64,000 bases of DNA from Planobispora rosea (GCF_014648175.1 NZ_BMQP01000035.1:21664-85663); one strand, 5' to 3'. Numbered from the stretch's first letter, positions 1 to 8,734 are shown. Program-made: numbers and translations. The notes: generated by a model not told the origin, from the letters alone.

Positions 1-430
1 GGCGTCGAGGGCAACTGATGGGCGTAGAACAGACCGATGTCCATGGAGCCTCCGGGTTACCGTCGGAATCGTTGGATTGAAGAGAAGCAGCCGGTTGACG
101 CTCTGGACGGGCCGGAAAGAAGCGCGACGCCGCGTTCTCTGGCCAGAGTCTGGCATTCGGCGGGCCCTGCGACATCGAGCCCGAGCGCCATCGCCTTGAG
201 CCAGCGCGTCAGCTGGGATGTCCCGCTGTGCAGCGGCCATGACGGCTCCGGCCCCTGCCGTTACCGGCCAGTGCCGTCTCGTGAACGATGCGCCGCCCGA
301 AGGACGGGGGCGAACTCGGTTGTATCGTCCATGAGTCCGGGGTGACGGAGAAGAGGGTGTCGTCTCCTGATGGGTGGGAAGGGACGCCCTCTCCTGCGGC
401 CGGCTGCCGGACCCGAGGATGTCGGAAGCG
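1..430. other. Intergenic or decayed sequence at left edge
   Basis: No gene can be assigned. Codon choice here does not look like an intact actinomycete gene in any frame. On the minus strand one frame, ending at a TAA at 57-59, reads for about 60 codons with plausible composition (LTRWLKAMALGLDV...). It could be the C-terminal remnant of a protein whose body is lost, but I cannot name a family. The rest is probably the downstream region of the MFS gene. Confidence 0.3.
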
Positions 431-1774
431 TTACCGGGCGTTGCGGACGGTGTACATCACCGGGATCGCCGTGATGCTGATCACCGCTCCGGTGATATAG
501 AGACTGATGTAGTTGTGCTCGCCGGAACCCAGGGACAGAAAGAACGGCGTCAGGAAAGGGGCCAGAGTCAGAGGAATCGAGATCGCGACGTTCGTGAGAC
601 CGAGATTCCTCGCACTGTTCTCCATATCGGTCATGGTGGCGATCGCGTACCCGAGATAGACCCCCGAATAGGCGGCCAGTCCGATGCCGCCCACCAGCGC
701 TCCCACGTAGAACGTGGGAAGATCATTGCTGAACGCGGTGATCAGGAGCCCGATCACGCTGCACACCGTGCCGAAAAGCAGGATCGGCCGCCGCCGGCCG
801 AACCTGTCGGCGAGCCACCCCGCGAGCGGGCTGCCGAGGAGCGCGGGGAGACATGAGGCCGCGTTGCTGTAGGCGATGACCGTGGTGAGCTCCTCAGAAC
901 CCACCTTCAGATGATCCTCGATGAAATACACCGCATATGTCGTTCCGAGTGCGCCGCCTAGGGAGATCAGGAACAGGGAAAGGAGAAGGCGTGCGAAGTC
1001 GGGCTCCTGCCGCGGGTCGAAGCGCATGCCCGCGAGCAGATTGCGCAACCTCCCGCCGGTGGCCGGCGAATCGTCGTCCGTGTCCTCCCGCTCCTGCGGG
1101 AGGCGATCGGGGAAAGCCAGAATGAAGGCGAGGACCGCGATGACCGCCATGGCCACGGGGAGGTTCACTTGAAGGAATGAGCTGTGCGGGACGAAGGCGA
1201 TGATCAGGCTGCCCACCATCACGGCGATGAGGTTGCTCGCGCCGACGAGTCCGCCCAGTAGGCCCTGCTGGTTTCCGGGTACCCGGTCGGAGATGGCGGT
1301 CAGCAGCAGGGAGGCCACGGCCGTGCCGAAGGCCGACATCAGCATCCAGCCGGCGGCCAGCGTGACCAGACCGTGCGCGATGCCCATGAGGAATCCGCCG
1401 AAGACCGTGCCGATGAGGCCCAAGACGATCCATGGGCGGCGCATACCGAACCGGCTCCGCGTCCTGTCGCTCAAGGCGCCGAAGACGGGCGCGCTGATCG
1501 TCGCGATCAGCATGCCCATTCCGGAGAGGAGAGCAAAGGAGGTGGTCTTGCCGTCGGGATCGATTTGGGAGACGCGTAGTGCGAGAGTGACGAAGAGCGG
1601 TGTGTTGATCGCGGTCGCTGTGGCGAGCGAAGCCAAGGTGTAGAGACTGATGAATCTCTTGCCTACCGGCGCCATGTCATCCTGCGCGGGTACGGGCTCA
1701 CTCCGAGAGGCCTCGAACGTGACGCCGTCCTCTGCGTCTGAATGATCAAGTGGGTTGATTTTGGAATAATCCAC
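431..1774 (-). CDS. MFS transporter
   Basis: A 447-residue polytopic membrane protein of the major facilitator superfamily with about 12 hydrophobic helices in two halves, separated by a charged cytoplasmic loop (PDRLPQEREDTDDD) near residue 230. The loop after helix 2 carries GALSDRTRSRFG and the second half GWLADRFGRRRP, the family's conserved helix 2-3 signatures. The GTG start at 1774 is preceded by AGGAGG four bases upstream. The frame stays open a further 24 codons, but those residues are proline/serine-rich and no ribosome site fits there. An acidic 40-residue N-terminal tail precedes helix 1. Sugar or drug efflux are both possible and the substrate cannot be read. It stands alone beside a decayed region. 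Confidence 0.85.
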   Translation of the reverse strand: MDYSKINPLDHSDAEDGVTFEASRSEPVPAQDDMAPVGKRFISLYTLASLATATAINTPLFVTLALRVSQIDPDGKTTSFALLSGMGMLIATISAPVFGALSDRTRSRFGMRRPWIVLGLIGTVFGGFLMGIAHGLVTLAAGWMLMSAFGTAVASLLLTAISDRVPGNQQGLLGGLVGASNLIAVMVGSLIIAFVPHSSFLQVNLPVAMAVIAVLAFILAFPDRLPQEREDTDDDSPATGGRLRNLLAGMRFDPRQEPDFARLLLSLFLISLGGALGTTYAVYFIEDHLKVGSEELTTVIAYSNAASCLPALLGSPLAGWLADRFGRRRPILLFGTVCSVIGLLITAFSNDLPTFYVGALVGGIGLAAYSGVYLGYAIATMTDMENSARNLGLTNVAISIPLTLAPFLTPFFLSLGSGEHNYISLYITGAVISITAIPVMYTVRNAR

Positions 1775-1874
1775 CGGACCTCCTGTGGTGGGGATGGGGA
1801 ACGGGGATGATGTAGGCGAGGAAGGGGGGTGCCTCGACCCCGGCATGGTCCGTAAGCGTTGGTCCAGCAGGCGC

Positions 1875-2216
1875 TTAGATCGCGCTGGCCTGCATTTCGG
1901 GAGGGCGGATCAGGCCGAGGGCGTCGACGAATGCCTCGACGGTCTCGGCGGTCTGATCCGCGGAGGGGACGGTGGAGAGAAGGAGCCGGCCCCAGCCCGC
2001 CGCGCAGATGCCGCGTTCCAGCAATCCGGCAAGGACCGGTTCGCGGCGGTGATGCCAGCCCGCTTGCAGCGGATCCGGCTACCGTCGCGGCCGGGTTGTT
2101 GCCTTCTACGTCGACGAGCCGTGCGCCCTTGCCGGACCGGCGGTGCACAGGATGTGGGAGCATGGAGGCGTGTACCGACGGGGTGACGCCACCGCTGATG
2201 ACGTGATGAGGGCTCT
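1875..2216 (-). pseudogene. Class III aminotransferase remnant (internal deletion and frameshift)
   Basis: Reading leftward from about 2216, one frame gives ISGGVTPSVHA...PHPV....GKGARLVDVEGN, the N-terminus typical of glutamate-1-semialdehyde-type class III aminotransferases. A second frame then gives EPVLAGLLERGICAAGWGRLLLSTVPSADQ...FVDALGLI and a stop at 1875, which matches the same family's C-terminus. Roughly 300 central residues, including the PLP lysine, are missing, and the two pieces lie in different frames. The gene is a dead deletion product. It lies about 100 bp upstream of the MFS start on the same strand and may once have been cotranscribed with it. Confidence 0.65.
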
Positions 2217-2629
2217 CGTAAGGAGCCGCGGATCGGCTCTAGAGGGATCGCAAGGAACTGCCCCTTTGTTGTGATCTTGGGATCGGTCCGGTGTTGGATC
2301 GGGTTCACGGGAGCCGCTGAACTGGATTCGACATGAGCATCTGTCCAGTGCAGGACATCCGATAAGGGTCCAATCTCCCTGCGAGAAGCGGCTTGCTAAT
2401 TGAAGTACCGCGCCAATCGATGGGCTCGCGCTGCCATGTTTGTCATGCGGCCACCTGAGCGTTTCCCTGAGGCCAGGTAGTCAAGTCGGTCGTGGCACTG
2501 TCAAGCATGTGAGTTCCCGGGGGCGGGGAAACGGAGATCCAGTAGGTAGGTGGTCTCCATGGCCATCCATCGGAAACCGGGTCCCCGTTGACCGCCGAGT
2601 CAGTCAGGTCCATCGCCTCCAGCGCTATC
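2217..2629. other. Gap between gene remnants
   Basis: This is less GC-rich than its surroundings and carries no assignable gene. It may hold the old promoter of the aminotransferase remnant. A minus-strand frame from 2730 to 2443 encodes about 95 residues (…RFTGTGVSVLIALEAMD…). Its composition is not obviously random, but its first part is antisense to the transposase remnant and I recognise no family. Confidence 0.3.
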
Positions 2630-2954
2630 AACACGGATACCCCCGTACCGGTGAACCGGTGCGGCTCGGCTACCAGGTCAGCGAGGCGACCGTAGGGCGG
2701 ATCCTCCGGTGGCGGCGCATCGACCGGCATCCCGAGAGGCGACGCCTCCTGGCGAACGTTCCTGCGCGCTCAAGCACGAGGTTTGCCGGCCGTCGACTCC
2801 TTCCACGCCGACATGGTCTTCTTGTCGCCCGCGTCGGTCCCGCACGCAGCGGCCACCGGGTCATGACGAGCGGAGCGTGATGCCGCTGGAAGGACGGGTC
2901 GAACGCCGGAAAGTGCTCAGCAGACCGATCGACGAGTACCGCCGAGCCGCGTAG
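2630..2954 (+). pseudogene. IS481-like transposase remnant
   Basis: Three plus-strand frames successively show pieces of one integrase-core transposase. The first is GYQVSEATVGRILRWRRI (the end of the HTH region, frame of 2440). The second is DASWRTFLRAQARGLPAVDSF and following residues (start of the catalytic core, frame of 2741). The last is a C-terminal tail ending in DEYRRAA and TAG at 2952-2954. The tail parallels LREYRYAA of the better-preserved copy at 5381-6472. Most of the DDE core is deleted, so the gene is non-functional. It abuts a broken alcohol dehydrogenase and may mark the insertion that destroyed it. Confidence 0.6.
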
Positions 2955-2974
2955 TCACTTCGCAGGACTTCAAC

Positions 2975-3160
2975 TCAAGCCTTTGCGATGGATTTTGAAG
3001 CGGTACAGGGTCTGCGTCGGTCTCCGTCGACGACCGAGAGATCCGAATGGTACAATCCGGCCGCCTCGATCCGGACGAGAACCTCGCCGGGACAGGGCGG
3101 TTCAAGAGCAGCGTCGCGACCGTGATGGGCGGGGCTTCCGATAGGAGGGCGACGCGCTGA
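2975..3160 (-). pseudogene. Zinc alcohol dehydrogenase N-terminal remnant
   Basis: Reading leftward, one frame gives VALLSEAPPITVATLLL and, after a frame change, EPPCPGEVLVRIEAAGLYHSD and SVVDGDRRRP. These match the first 50 or so residues of class III-type medium-chain alcohol dehydrogenases. The usual Cys of the CHSD zinc site is Tyr here. The remaining 300 or so residues are absent, because sequence to the left is the transposase remnant. A truncated, frameshifted fragment. Confidence 0.6.
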
Positions 3161-3393
3161 TCTGCTCGAAAACGACTCCCTGGATCGACGCTTCGGAGCG
3201 GGATTTCCCAAAGCTGGACGATGATCCCCCACCGTGCTCGCTTCCGCCGGCGTGCCCGGCTTTGCTGGCACGGATTTGCCGCCATCTGGCAGTCTGGTCC
3301 GATTCGCAGAGCCATGTCTGTTGTTACCTTCACCGCGAGACGGCGGAGAATCTTCGGAACAGCAGAATCGGAACGCGATGTGAAGGAAGAGAC

Positions 3394-3783
3394 ATGGGAT
3401 ACGTCCACCCGTGGCACGTGCGTTATTACGAGGTCGACCAGCAGGGGGTGGTCTTCAACGCCTGGTATCTGGCATGGTTCGACGAGGCCATTTCGGGCTT
3501 CTTGCAGCACAAGGGTTTGCCTGTCCTCGGGTTACAGGAACAGGGTGTCGATTTCCAGCTCGTCCGAGCCGAGCTGAATTGGCGCTCAGGTGTCCGTTTC
3601 GGCGACGACGTGTCGATCCTGGTCGAGCCGGTGCGGATCGGGAACACGAGCTTCGAGGTGTCCTTCACCGTACTGCGGGATGCCGAGGCCGTGTGCGAGG
3701 CGCGCATCGTCTATGTCTCGATCGCCGGGGACGGTTCGGGCAAGTGTCCGGTGCCCGAGATCCTGCGCCGGGTACTGGGTTAG
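3394..3783 (+). CDS. Acyl-CoA thioesterase, hotdog fold (4HBT/YbgC-like)
   Basis: This 129-residue protein has the hotdog thioesterase signature. RYYEVDQQGVVFNAWYLAWFDEA (residues 10-32) corresponds to the family's R-Y-x-D-x-D-x-x-G-V-V-x-x-x-Y-x-x-W-x-E, with Asp15 the likely catalytic residue. FQLVRAELNW and FGDDVSILV follow in the expected order. It should hydrolyse an acyl- or aroyl-CoA ester in the cytoplasm. The ATG at 3394 is chosen because GAAGGAAGAG lies just upstream and the hotdog motif begins at once; the frame is open further upstream but without homology. It is a single gene, and its neighbours are remnants and a reductase, so the substrate is unknown. Confidence 0.8.
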   Translation: MGYVHPWHVRYYEVDQQGVVFNAWYLAWFDEAISGFLQHKGLPVLGLQEQGVDFQLVRAELNWRSGVRFGDDVSILVEPVRIGNTSFEVSFTVLRDAEAVCEARIVYVSIAGDGSGKCPVPEILRRVLG

Positions 3784-4268
3784 TATCGGCGATCCTGCCG
3801 CGATGACCGGTAGGGCCCCTCCCCGGCTGTTCTCCATCGAATCACCGGGACACGAAACGGGGGGCAGTGCTCGCCGGCCCACCGTCCTGGGGCGGGCAGG
3901 TCCGTCGCCGTGAGGTAGCCGAGCTACTCCAGGACAAGCCGGCCAAGCGCTGACGGCGCATGAAGCCGGGTCGTCGGTCCGGCGATGACCTCCCGGAACC
4001 GGTGATCGATCGCCCCTGAACCCGGCTCACCCCATCCCCAGGGAAACGGCTGAGGCACGGCCTCCCTCGGCATTCACCCCGGGCCGCTATCGCTTGACCG
4101 CGGCCGGTGACGTTCCCGTCGGATCATGTGGCACGTGGGCTCAATCACGGCCTGGTTCACGCGGTGCAGATTCACATGAACAGACGCGGTCGGCTTGATG
4201 AGCCCATGACCGCTGTCCTCGCTCGTGCACGGCGACTGGTCGAGCACTCGACACGAAAGGACGCGCGG
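3784..4268. other. Intergenic region, possible small remnant
   Basis: No intact gene. Around 3868-3955 the plus strand reads AVLAGPPSWGGQVRRREVAEL and a short tail to a TGA at 3954, about 30 coding-like codons with nothing recognisable upstream; this may be the end of a deleted gene. The right-hand part should contain the promoter of the reductase gene at 4269, whose ribosome site (GAAAGGA) is at about 4253-4260. Confidence 0.35.
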
Positions 4269-5141
4269 ATGTCTGCTCAGCTCGATGTGGCCGTGCTCGG
4301 CTGCGGATACATGGGCTCCGCTCTGGCCAGGACATTCGCGGGCAGAGGAGCCAACGTCACGGTGTGGAACAGGACTCCGGAGCGCGCACAGGCTCTGACA
4401 GCCTCGGGATGCTCCGCCGTTGCGGCCGTGCAGGAGGCCGTGAGGCGCGCGCGGATCGTTGTGATCTGCCTTAGCACCTACGAAAGCGTCGAGATCGTTC
4501 TCGGTGATGCCGGGACACTGGCCGGCCGCGTCGTCGTCAATGTGACCACGGGCAGCCCGGATCAGGCGCGGCCGATGCGGGACCGGGTCGCCGAGCAGGG
4601 TGGCGGCTACCTCGACGCCGTAATCGTCGGTTATCCGGAACAAGTCGGGCGAGACGATTTCCTGCTCCTGGTCTCCGGCCACGAACCGGAGTGGGAGACC
4701 GCTCGGCCGGCCCTGGCGCTGCTCGGCGGCATCTCTCACCACGTATCCGGGTCTCCGGAGGGTGCGAACGCCTTGGAGGCCGCCACGGTCGGCGCCTTCC
4801 ACATGACCATCCTCGCCGCGTTCGCCGAGGCCGCCCGCTACGCGAAGTCCCAAGGGATCTCTCCGAAGGAGTTCCTGCCGCTGGCGGTGCGTGTGGCCAG
4901 CGTGTTCGAGTTCCAACAGGAGGAGATAGTCCAGCGGCTCGTGGGCGAGGACTTCACCACCGACCAGGCGACCCTTGCAACCTATGAGAAGGCAGCCCGC
5001 ACGTTTCAACACGCGCTGTCCTCCTCTGGCACGCGGGCCCCGCTGTTCGACGCGGCTGTGGCCGAGTTCGGGCGCGGTGTCGCGCAGGGCCGGGGCGAGG
5101 ACGCGGTCTGGACGCTCGCCGCAGACCGGGACGGCGCCTGA
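4269..5141 (+). CDS. NADPH-dependent imine reductase-like / 6PGDH-family oxidoreductase
   Basis: A 290-residue protein of the 6-phosphogluconate/3-hydroxyisobutyrate dehydrogenase superfamily. The Rossmann motif GCGYMG is at residues 11-16, followed by VWNRTPERA, where Arg35 favours NADPH. NVTTGSPDQAR and YLDAVIVGYPEQVG are characteristic of the imine reductase branch, whose members reduce cyclic imines or make amines reductively. The C-terminal half is helical with GANALEAATVGAF, the dimerisation helix. ATG 4269 is preceded by AAAGGA; translating from further upstream would add 54 residues before the nucleotide site. Length agrees with the usual 290-300. Native substrate unknown. Confidence 0.75.
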   Translation: MSAQLDVAVLGCGYMGSALARTFAGRGANVTVWNRTPERAQALTASGCSAVAAVQEAVRRARIVVICLSTYESVEIVLGDAGTLAGRVVVNVTTGSPDQARPMRDRVAEQGGGYLDAVIVGYPEQVGRDDFLLLVSGHEPEWETARPALALLGGISHHVSGSPEGANALEAATVGAFHMTILAAFAEAARYAKSQGISPKEFLPLAVRVASVFEFQQEEIVQRLVGEDFTTDQATLATYEKAARTFQHALSSSGTRAPLFDAAVAEFGRGVAQGRGEDAVWTLAADRDGA

Positions 5142-5271
5142 GGAGAGCCGTCCCGGCTGACACGTGGGCCCGTCCCTGCGGTGCTCTCGGACAAAGCGCA
5201 CGTGATCCGCGCCTTTGAGACTTGCGAAAGGGCGGTCGTCCGTCTCGGCGTGGGTTTCGCCGTCGCCGGTA

Positions 5272-5305
5272 CCTGTGGGTGTCGAAAATTCATCCGTACA
5301 GGCCA
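5272..5305 (+). repeat. Left terminal inverted repeat of the IS
   Basis: Thirty of 34 bases match the reverse complement of 6470-6503. The shared core is CGAAAATTCATCCGT. The inner TGT at 5274 and its ACA partner at 6499-6501 are the likely element tips, as expected for IS481-type ends. No target duplication was seen outside them. Confidence 0.85.
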
Positions 5306-6501
5306 GAGTGCTGAGTGGTGATCACGTGCCTTGAGTCTCGGCGTCGTGAGGTCTACGCCGCCGCGGCATGATGATTGGTCGTGCTGCTGCGTCTGGTCTA
5401 CCTCACCGTGACGACCGTCTTCGCGTTCCTGCGGATGTTGCCGGGAAGCGATCGTGACAAGGAGCTCGAGATCTGAGGTGCTGCGGCACCAGCTGACGGT
5501 CCTGCAGCGCCAGGTGCCCACGCCCGCCTTCACTCCCGGCGACCGCTTCGTGCTCGCCGGATTGCTCGGTCACCTGTCGACGGGTAAGGTGCGACACCTT
5601 CGCTGCTGGTGCGCCCGGAGACCATCCTGCGCCAGTACCGTGACCTGCTCAGACACCGCGATGCCACAGCCTGCACGCCCCGGTGCCGAGGGCGTCCGCG
5701 CCCCCTCTCCTCCATTCGCCTGCTGGTGCTGCGCCTGGTCCGGGAGAATCCCTGCTGGGGATACCGCCGCATCCACGGCGAGCTGGTCGCGCTCGGCGTC
5801 ACGGTCGCCGCCTCCACCGTGTGGGAGATCCTCAAGGTCCACGGCATCGACCTGTCGCCCGAGCGCCAGCACACCGCCTGGGCCGATTTCCTCCGCAGCC
5901 AGGCGGACGCCCTGCCGGCGTGCGACTTCTTCGAAGTCTGCACCCTGACCGGGGCGCGGCTGTACGTCTTCGCCGTCATCGAGCACGCCACCCGGCGGAT
6001 CCGGATTCTCGGCGCCACCGTGCATCCCACAGGTCAGTGGGTCACCCGGCTCGGCCGGAACCTCGTCATGGACCTGCAGGACGCGGGTAGCACGGCCAAG
6101 TTCCTCATCCGTCACCGCGACGCCACGTTCACCGCGGCCTTCGACGCGGTGCTGGCCGACGCCGGACTCCACGCCGTCACGACCGGCATCCGGATTCCCG
6201 GGAAGAACGCGATCACGGAGCGGTGGATCCAGACCTGCCGGCGCGAACTGCTGGACCGCACCCTGATCGGGAACCAGCGCCACCTGCTCCATGCCCTGCG
6301 CGAGTTCGAGGTGTTCTATAACGGTCATCGGCCGCACCGAGCTCTCCGCCAGGCTGCTCCGCTCCGGCCGCTCCCCGACCCGGGCGCCGATCGAGTCCCG
6401 GTCGCTCGGCTCGACGTCCGCCGACATGATGGTCTGGGTGGTGTCCTCAGGGAGTACCGGTATGCGGCTTGACCTGGACGGATGAATTTTCGGCACTCAC
6501 A
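5274..6501 (+). mobile_element. IS481-like insertion sequence (about 1.23 kb)
   Basis: The element has clear terminal inverted repeats and one transposase reading direction. Its transposase carries an integrase core but is frameshifted near its N-terminus, so the copy is probably immobile unless served in trans or by programmed frameshifting. It separates the imine-reductase gene on the left from the accessory cluster on the right. Flanking bases (…GGTACC left, GGCTCA… right) show no duplicated target, which suggests an old insertion or a flanking deletion. Confidence 0.75.
5381..6472 (+). pseudogene. IS481-like transposase, N-terminally frameshifted
   Basis: From GTG 5381 the first frame gives LLRLVYLTVTTVFAFLRMLPG...KELEI and stops at 5474. 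A second frame continues VLRHQLTVLQRQVPTP...GDRFVLAGLLGHL to about 5590. The third, from LLVRPETILRQYRDLL to the TGA at 6472, is uninterrupted. In it the HTH (WGYRRIHGELVALGV, TVWEILK) and DDE core are intact: Asp in ACDFFEV, Asp in IRHRDATF, Glu in NAITERWIQTCRREL. The terminus ends LGGVLREYRYAA. Two frame changes near the N-terminus make a full-length product unlikely, although ribosomal frameshifting has not been excluded. Confidence 0.75.
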
Positions 6502-6503
6502 GG
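6470..6503 (-). repeat. Right terminal inverted repeat of the IS
   Basis: Matches 5272-5305 in reverse complement at 30 of 34 positions. The stop codon of the transposase lies at its inner edge. Confidence 0.85.
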
Positions 6504-6525
6504 CTCATCTGGGAAGGCCCGTTCG

Positions 6526-7455
6526 CTATGCCTGCTTCAGCGCGGCGACGATGTCCTGAGCAAGGGGGAGACTGGAGGCGGCGACGAACTTCTGGCGTCG
6601 GTCCATGGCTTTCCCGATGTCGGCCACGGTGCCGAACCGGTAGTCCAGAGGGATGAGGCGGCCTTGGAGGTCGAGGACGACCCCTCCGGCGGCGTTGAGG
6701 ATGTAGTGGCCCGGTGCGAGGTCCCAGACCGCAAAGCCCTTCGCGAACTCGACCGTCGCGTCGCTGAAGCCCGCGGCGACATGGCACAGGCTGACGGATC
6801 CGAAGTCCACGCCGATCCGGCCACGGCTGGGGCCGTCCTGGGAGGGCCGGCTCAGTGCTTCCACCAATCGAGTCTGCCGGGCGAGCTCCTGGAAGCGTCC
6901 GGGCTTCATCAGGTAGTTGGTGACCAAGGCTTCCGGCAGAGAGGGGAACCGGTCCAACCGCAGAGGATGAGGGGTTCCGTCCTGGGTGTAGAGGACGGCA
7001 TGGTCCTGTCCGGCGTCATCACGAGCCGCCAGATAGATCTGCAGATGGTGGAAGATGTCGCCCACCACCGCGGCGATGGGACGGGCCAGGCTGCGCGAGT
7101 AGACCAGGACGTGCGTGTAGCCGTACAGCGCCCGCACGGCCAGCTCGCTCGTGTCGAGCGGATCGACCAGGACGCACAGGTCGGGGTCCGGGTCGTCCCC
7201 GATGACCTGGGGGTCCGCCTCCTCCGAGGCGTAGACGTACGACGGGATGATTCGCGTCAGCAGCTCCCGGTAGCGCTCGTGCATCCACAGGTCGTAGTCC
7301 GACAGGAAGTTGTCGGCGTGCCGGAGGTTCTTGCTCTCCGACCGATCACCTGACAGTGCGGCCTCGATCAGCCGGGGACGGATCTCGCCGATCACAGTTG
7401 AGACCAGCTCGGCGAGTTTCTGCGCGATGCCGGGGAGAGGGGGATGTGACGTCAC
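6526..7455 (-). CDS. Inositol monophosphatase-like phosphatase
   Basis: A 309-residue member of the inositol monophosphatase/CysQ/FBPase superfamily, a metal-dependent phosphatase fold. Residues YASEEAD (75-81) give the metal-binding acidic pair, VDPLDTSE (97-104) the second metal loop, and AVWDLAPGHYILNAAGG the C-terminal W-D-x-x-x-G element followed by VLDLQGRLIPLD. The second loop reads DPLDTS, whereas the family norm is DPLDGT, so the glycine is lost and the threonine shifted. GTG 7455 follows GGAGGT by five bases. It lies 17 bp downstream of the HTH-phosphoribosyltransferase-like gene and is very likely cotranscribed with it. The substrate may be a phosphorylated sugar or nucleotide; not determinable. 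Confidence 0.72.
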   Translation of the reverse strand: MTSHPPLPGIAQKLAELVSTVIGEIRPRLIEAALSGDRSESKNLRHADNFLSDYDLWMHERYRELLTRIIPSYVYASEEADPQVIGDDPDPDLCVLVDPLDTSELAVRALYGYTHVLVYSRSLARPIAAVVGDIFHHLQIYLAARDDAGQDHAVLYTQDGTPHPLRLDRFPSLPEALVTNYLMKPGRFQELARQTRLVEALSRPSQDGPSRGRIGVDFGSVSLCHVAAGFSDATVEFAKGFAVWDLAPGHYILNAAGGVVLDLQGRLIPLDYRFGTVADIGKAMDRRQKFVAASSLPLAQDIVAALKQA

Positions 7456-7472
7456 GATGCACCTCCGGTTCG

Positions 7473-8615
7473 TCAGCGTAGCTCCAGCGGCGGCTCGATG
7501 CCGGGAGGGCTCATGGTCGCGGCGATGAACACCGCTTTGAATCCGGCCGCCCGTATGATGTCGGCGCCGGTGAGGTCGTCGAAGCCGGCCACTTCGAGGT
7601 TCCGCTCCTTCGTCATGGCCCCGAAGACGGCGAAGTAGATCTCCGCGCCCGGATACCGCTTGCGGATCTCCCGGGTGACGAAGCCGACGACGTCCGCGTG
7701 CTTGACCTCGAAGTCGCACAGGACGATCGACGGAGCCTCCGGCAGCTCCGGGTACGTCGAGGCCGGGTCGAGGGTGATGAAGTCCCGGCTCTTGCTGCAC
7801 TTGAGGTAGCCGATGGGACAGCGTCCGAACTGGGCGGACGCGAGGAAGGTCGCCATGACCAGCCCGGCTTCGTTGATCCCGAAGCAGGCGTCCACATCCA
7901 GGCGCCGCCCGACGTTCTTGATCTGCTGGATGAGCCGCTCGATCCCGTACCCGAACGCCGCCCAGCTCAGGTTCAGCAATCGACCCGGCCGGGGGTTGGG
8001 CAGGGAGTACACGCAGATCTCGGGGCTGCCGTACTCGACGGTCGGGGCGGCGAGCTCGAAGTCCGGGCCGATGACGTCGTCTTCCGCGGGCACCGCCTGA
8101 TGTTCCAGCCGGTCCGGGTGCCGCACCGCGGCTGCCCGCGGTTCGACCGGCTGCCGGGAGGCGTCGGCTTCGGTGAACCTCTTCAACGAGAGCTGGTCTT
8201 CGGGAGAGAGGCGCTCGTACGCTTCGGCGATCAGATCGCTGGGGGAGAGGCGCTCATCCGCCACGCCGAGGGGGCCGCCGCCGTACGCGGAGGCGAGGAT
8301 CAGCAGGCTCGAGAACGACGGAGGCGAACCGGAACTCCCGCGGGCACGTGCCCACGTCTCCCACGCGTTGATTGAGGTACCGCCGAGGTGGGTTTGATGC
8401 TTCGTCACCTCGTTGTACCGAACAGCCGCTTGATCCTGCGAAAGGCCGCACGCATATCGGTGCGCCTGAAGGCTGGGTATGTCAGGATAGCGATCCATCA
8501 GCTCGACGGCGGCCTTATTGACCGATCCTGTCTCCTGCCATAGCTGTCGACCGATACGTGCTAGTTCACGTCCCCGAGCTTGGGGGCTTTCTCCACTCCG
8601 TCCCTGGGCGGGCAT
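7473..8615 (-). CDS. XRE-type HTH protein fused to a phosphoribosyltransferase-like domain
   Basis: 380 residues in two parts. Residues about 45-110 form an XRE-like helix-turn-helix (YACGLSQDQAAVRYNEV, then SINAWETW) followed by the hydrophobic SFSSLLILASAYG helix typical of actinomycete regulators. After a variable linker, residues about 190-375 resemble a type I phosphoribosyltransferase: CFGINEAGLVMATFLAS (238-255) parallels the I-x-x-G-G-hydrophobic strand, and SIVLCDFEVKHADVVGFV (296-313) occupies the place of the PRPP-binding loop. Of that loop's usual D-D-x-x-x-T-G pattern only one Asp remains, so it may bind rather than convert a ligand. ATG 8615 is well supported by AGGAGG. It could be a metabolite-responsive regulator of itself and the phosphatase; this is inference. 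Confidence 0.6.
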   Translation of the reverse strand: MPAQGRSGESPQARGRELARIGRQLWQETGSVNKAAVELMDRYPDIPSLQAHRYACGLSQDQAAVRYNEVTKHQTHLGGTSINAWETWARARGSSGSPPSFSSLLILASAYGGGPLGVADERLSPSDLIAEAYERLSPEDQLSLKRFTEADASRQPVEPRAAAVRHPDRLEHQAVPAEDDVIGPDFELAAPTVEYGSPEICVYSLPNPRPGRLLNLSWAAFGYGIERLIQQIKNVGRRLDVDACFGINEAGLVMATFLASAQFGRCPIGYLKCSKSRDFITLDPASTYPELPEAPSIVLCDFEVKHADVVGFVTREIRKRYPGAEIYFAVFGAMTKERNLEVAGFDDLTGADIIRAAGFKAVFIAATMSPPGIEPPLELR

Positions 8616-8720
8616 TCCGCGCCTCCTCCCGATCTCGGCGCCAGATTACCCATCTCAATGGGTGAAAGCCGAGGATCAAAGAAAAGCGCAGGTCATAGCC
8701 GCCCTGAGATCCGATTGATT

Positions 8721-8734
8721 GCGGACTCGTCCGC
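8721..8734. promoter_or_regulatory. Palindrome between divergent genes
   Basis: GCGGAC-TC-GTCCGC is a perfect 6-bp inverted repeat in the 157-bp gap between the HTH-PRTase-like gene (leftward) and the three-gene cassette (rightward). It is a plausible operator for the HTH protein. Confidence 0.35.
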
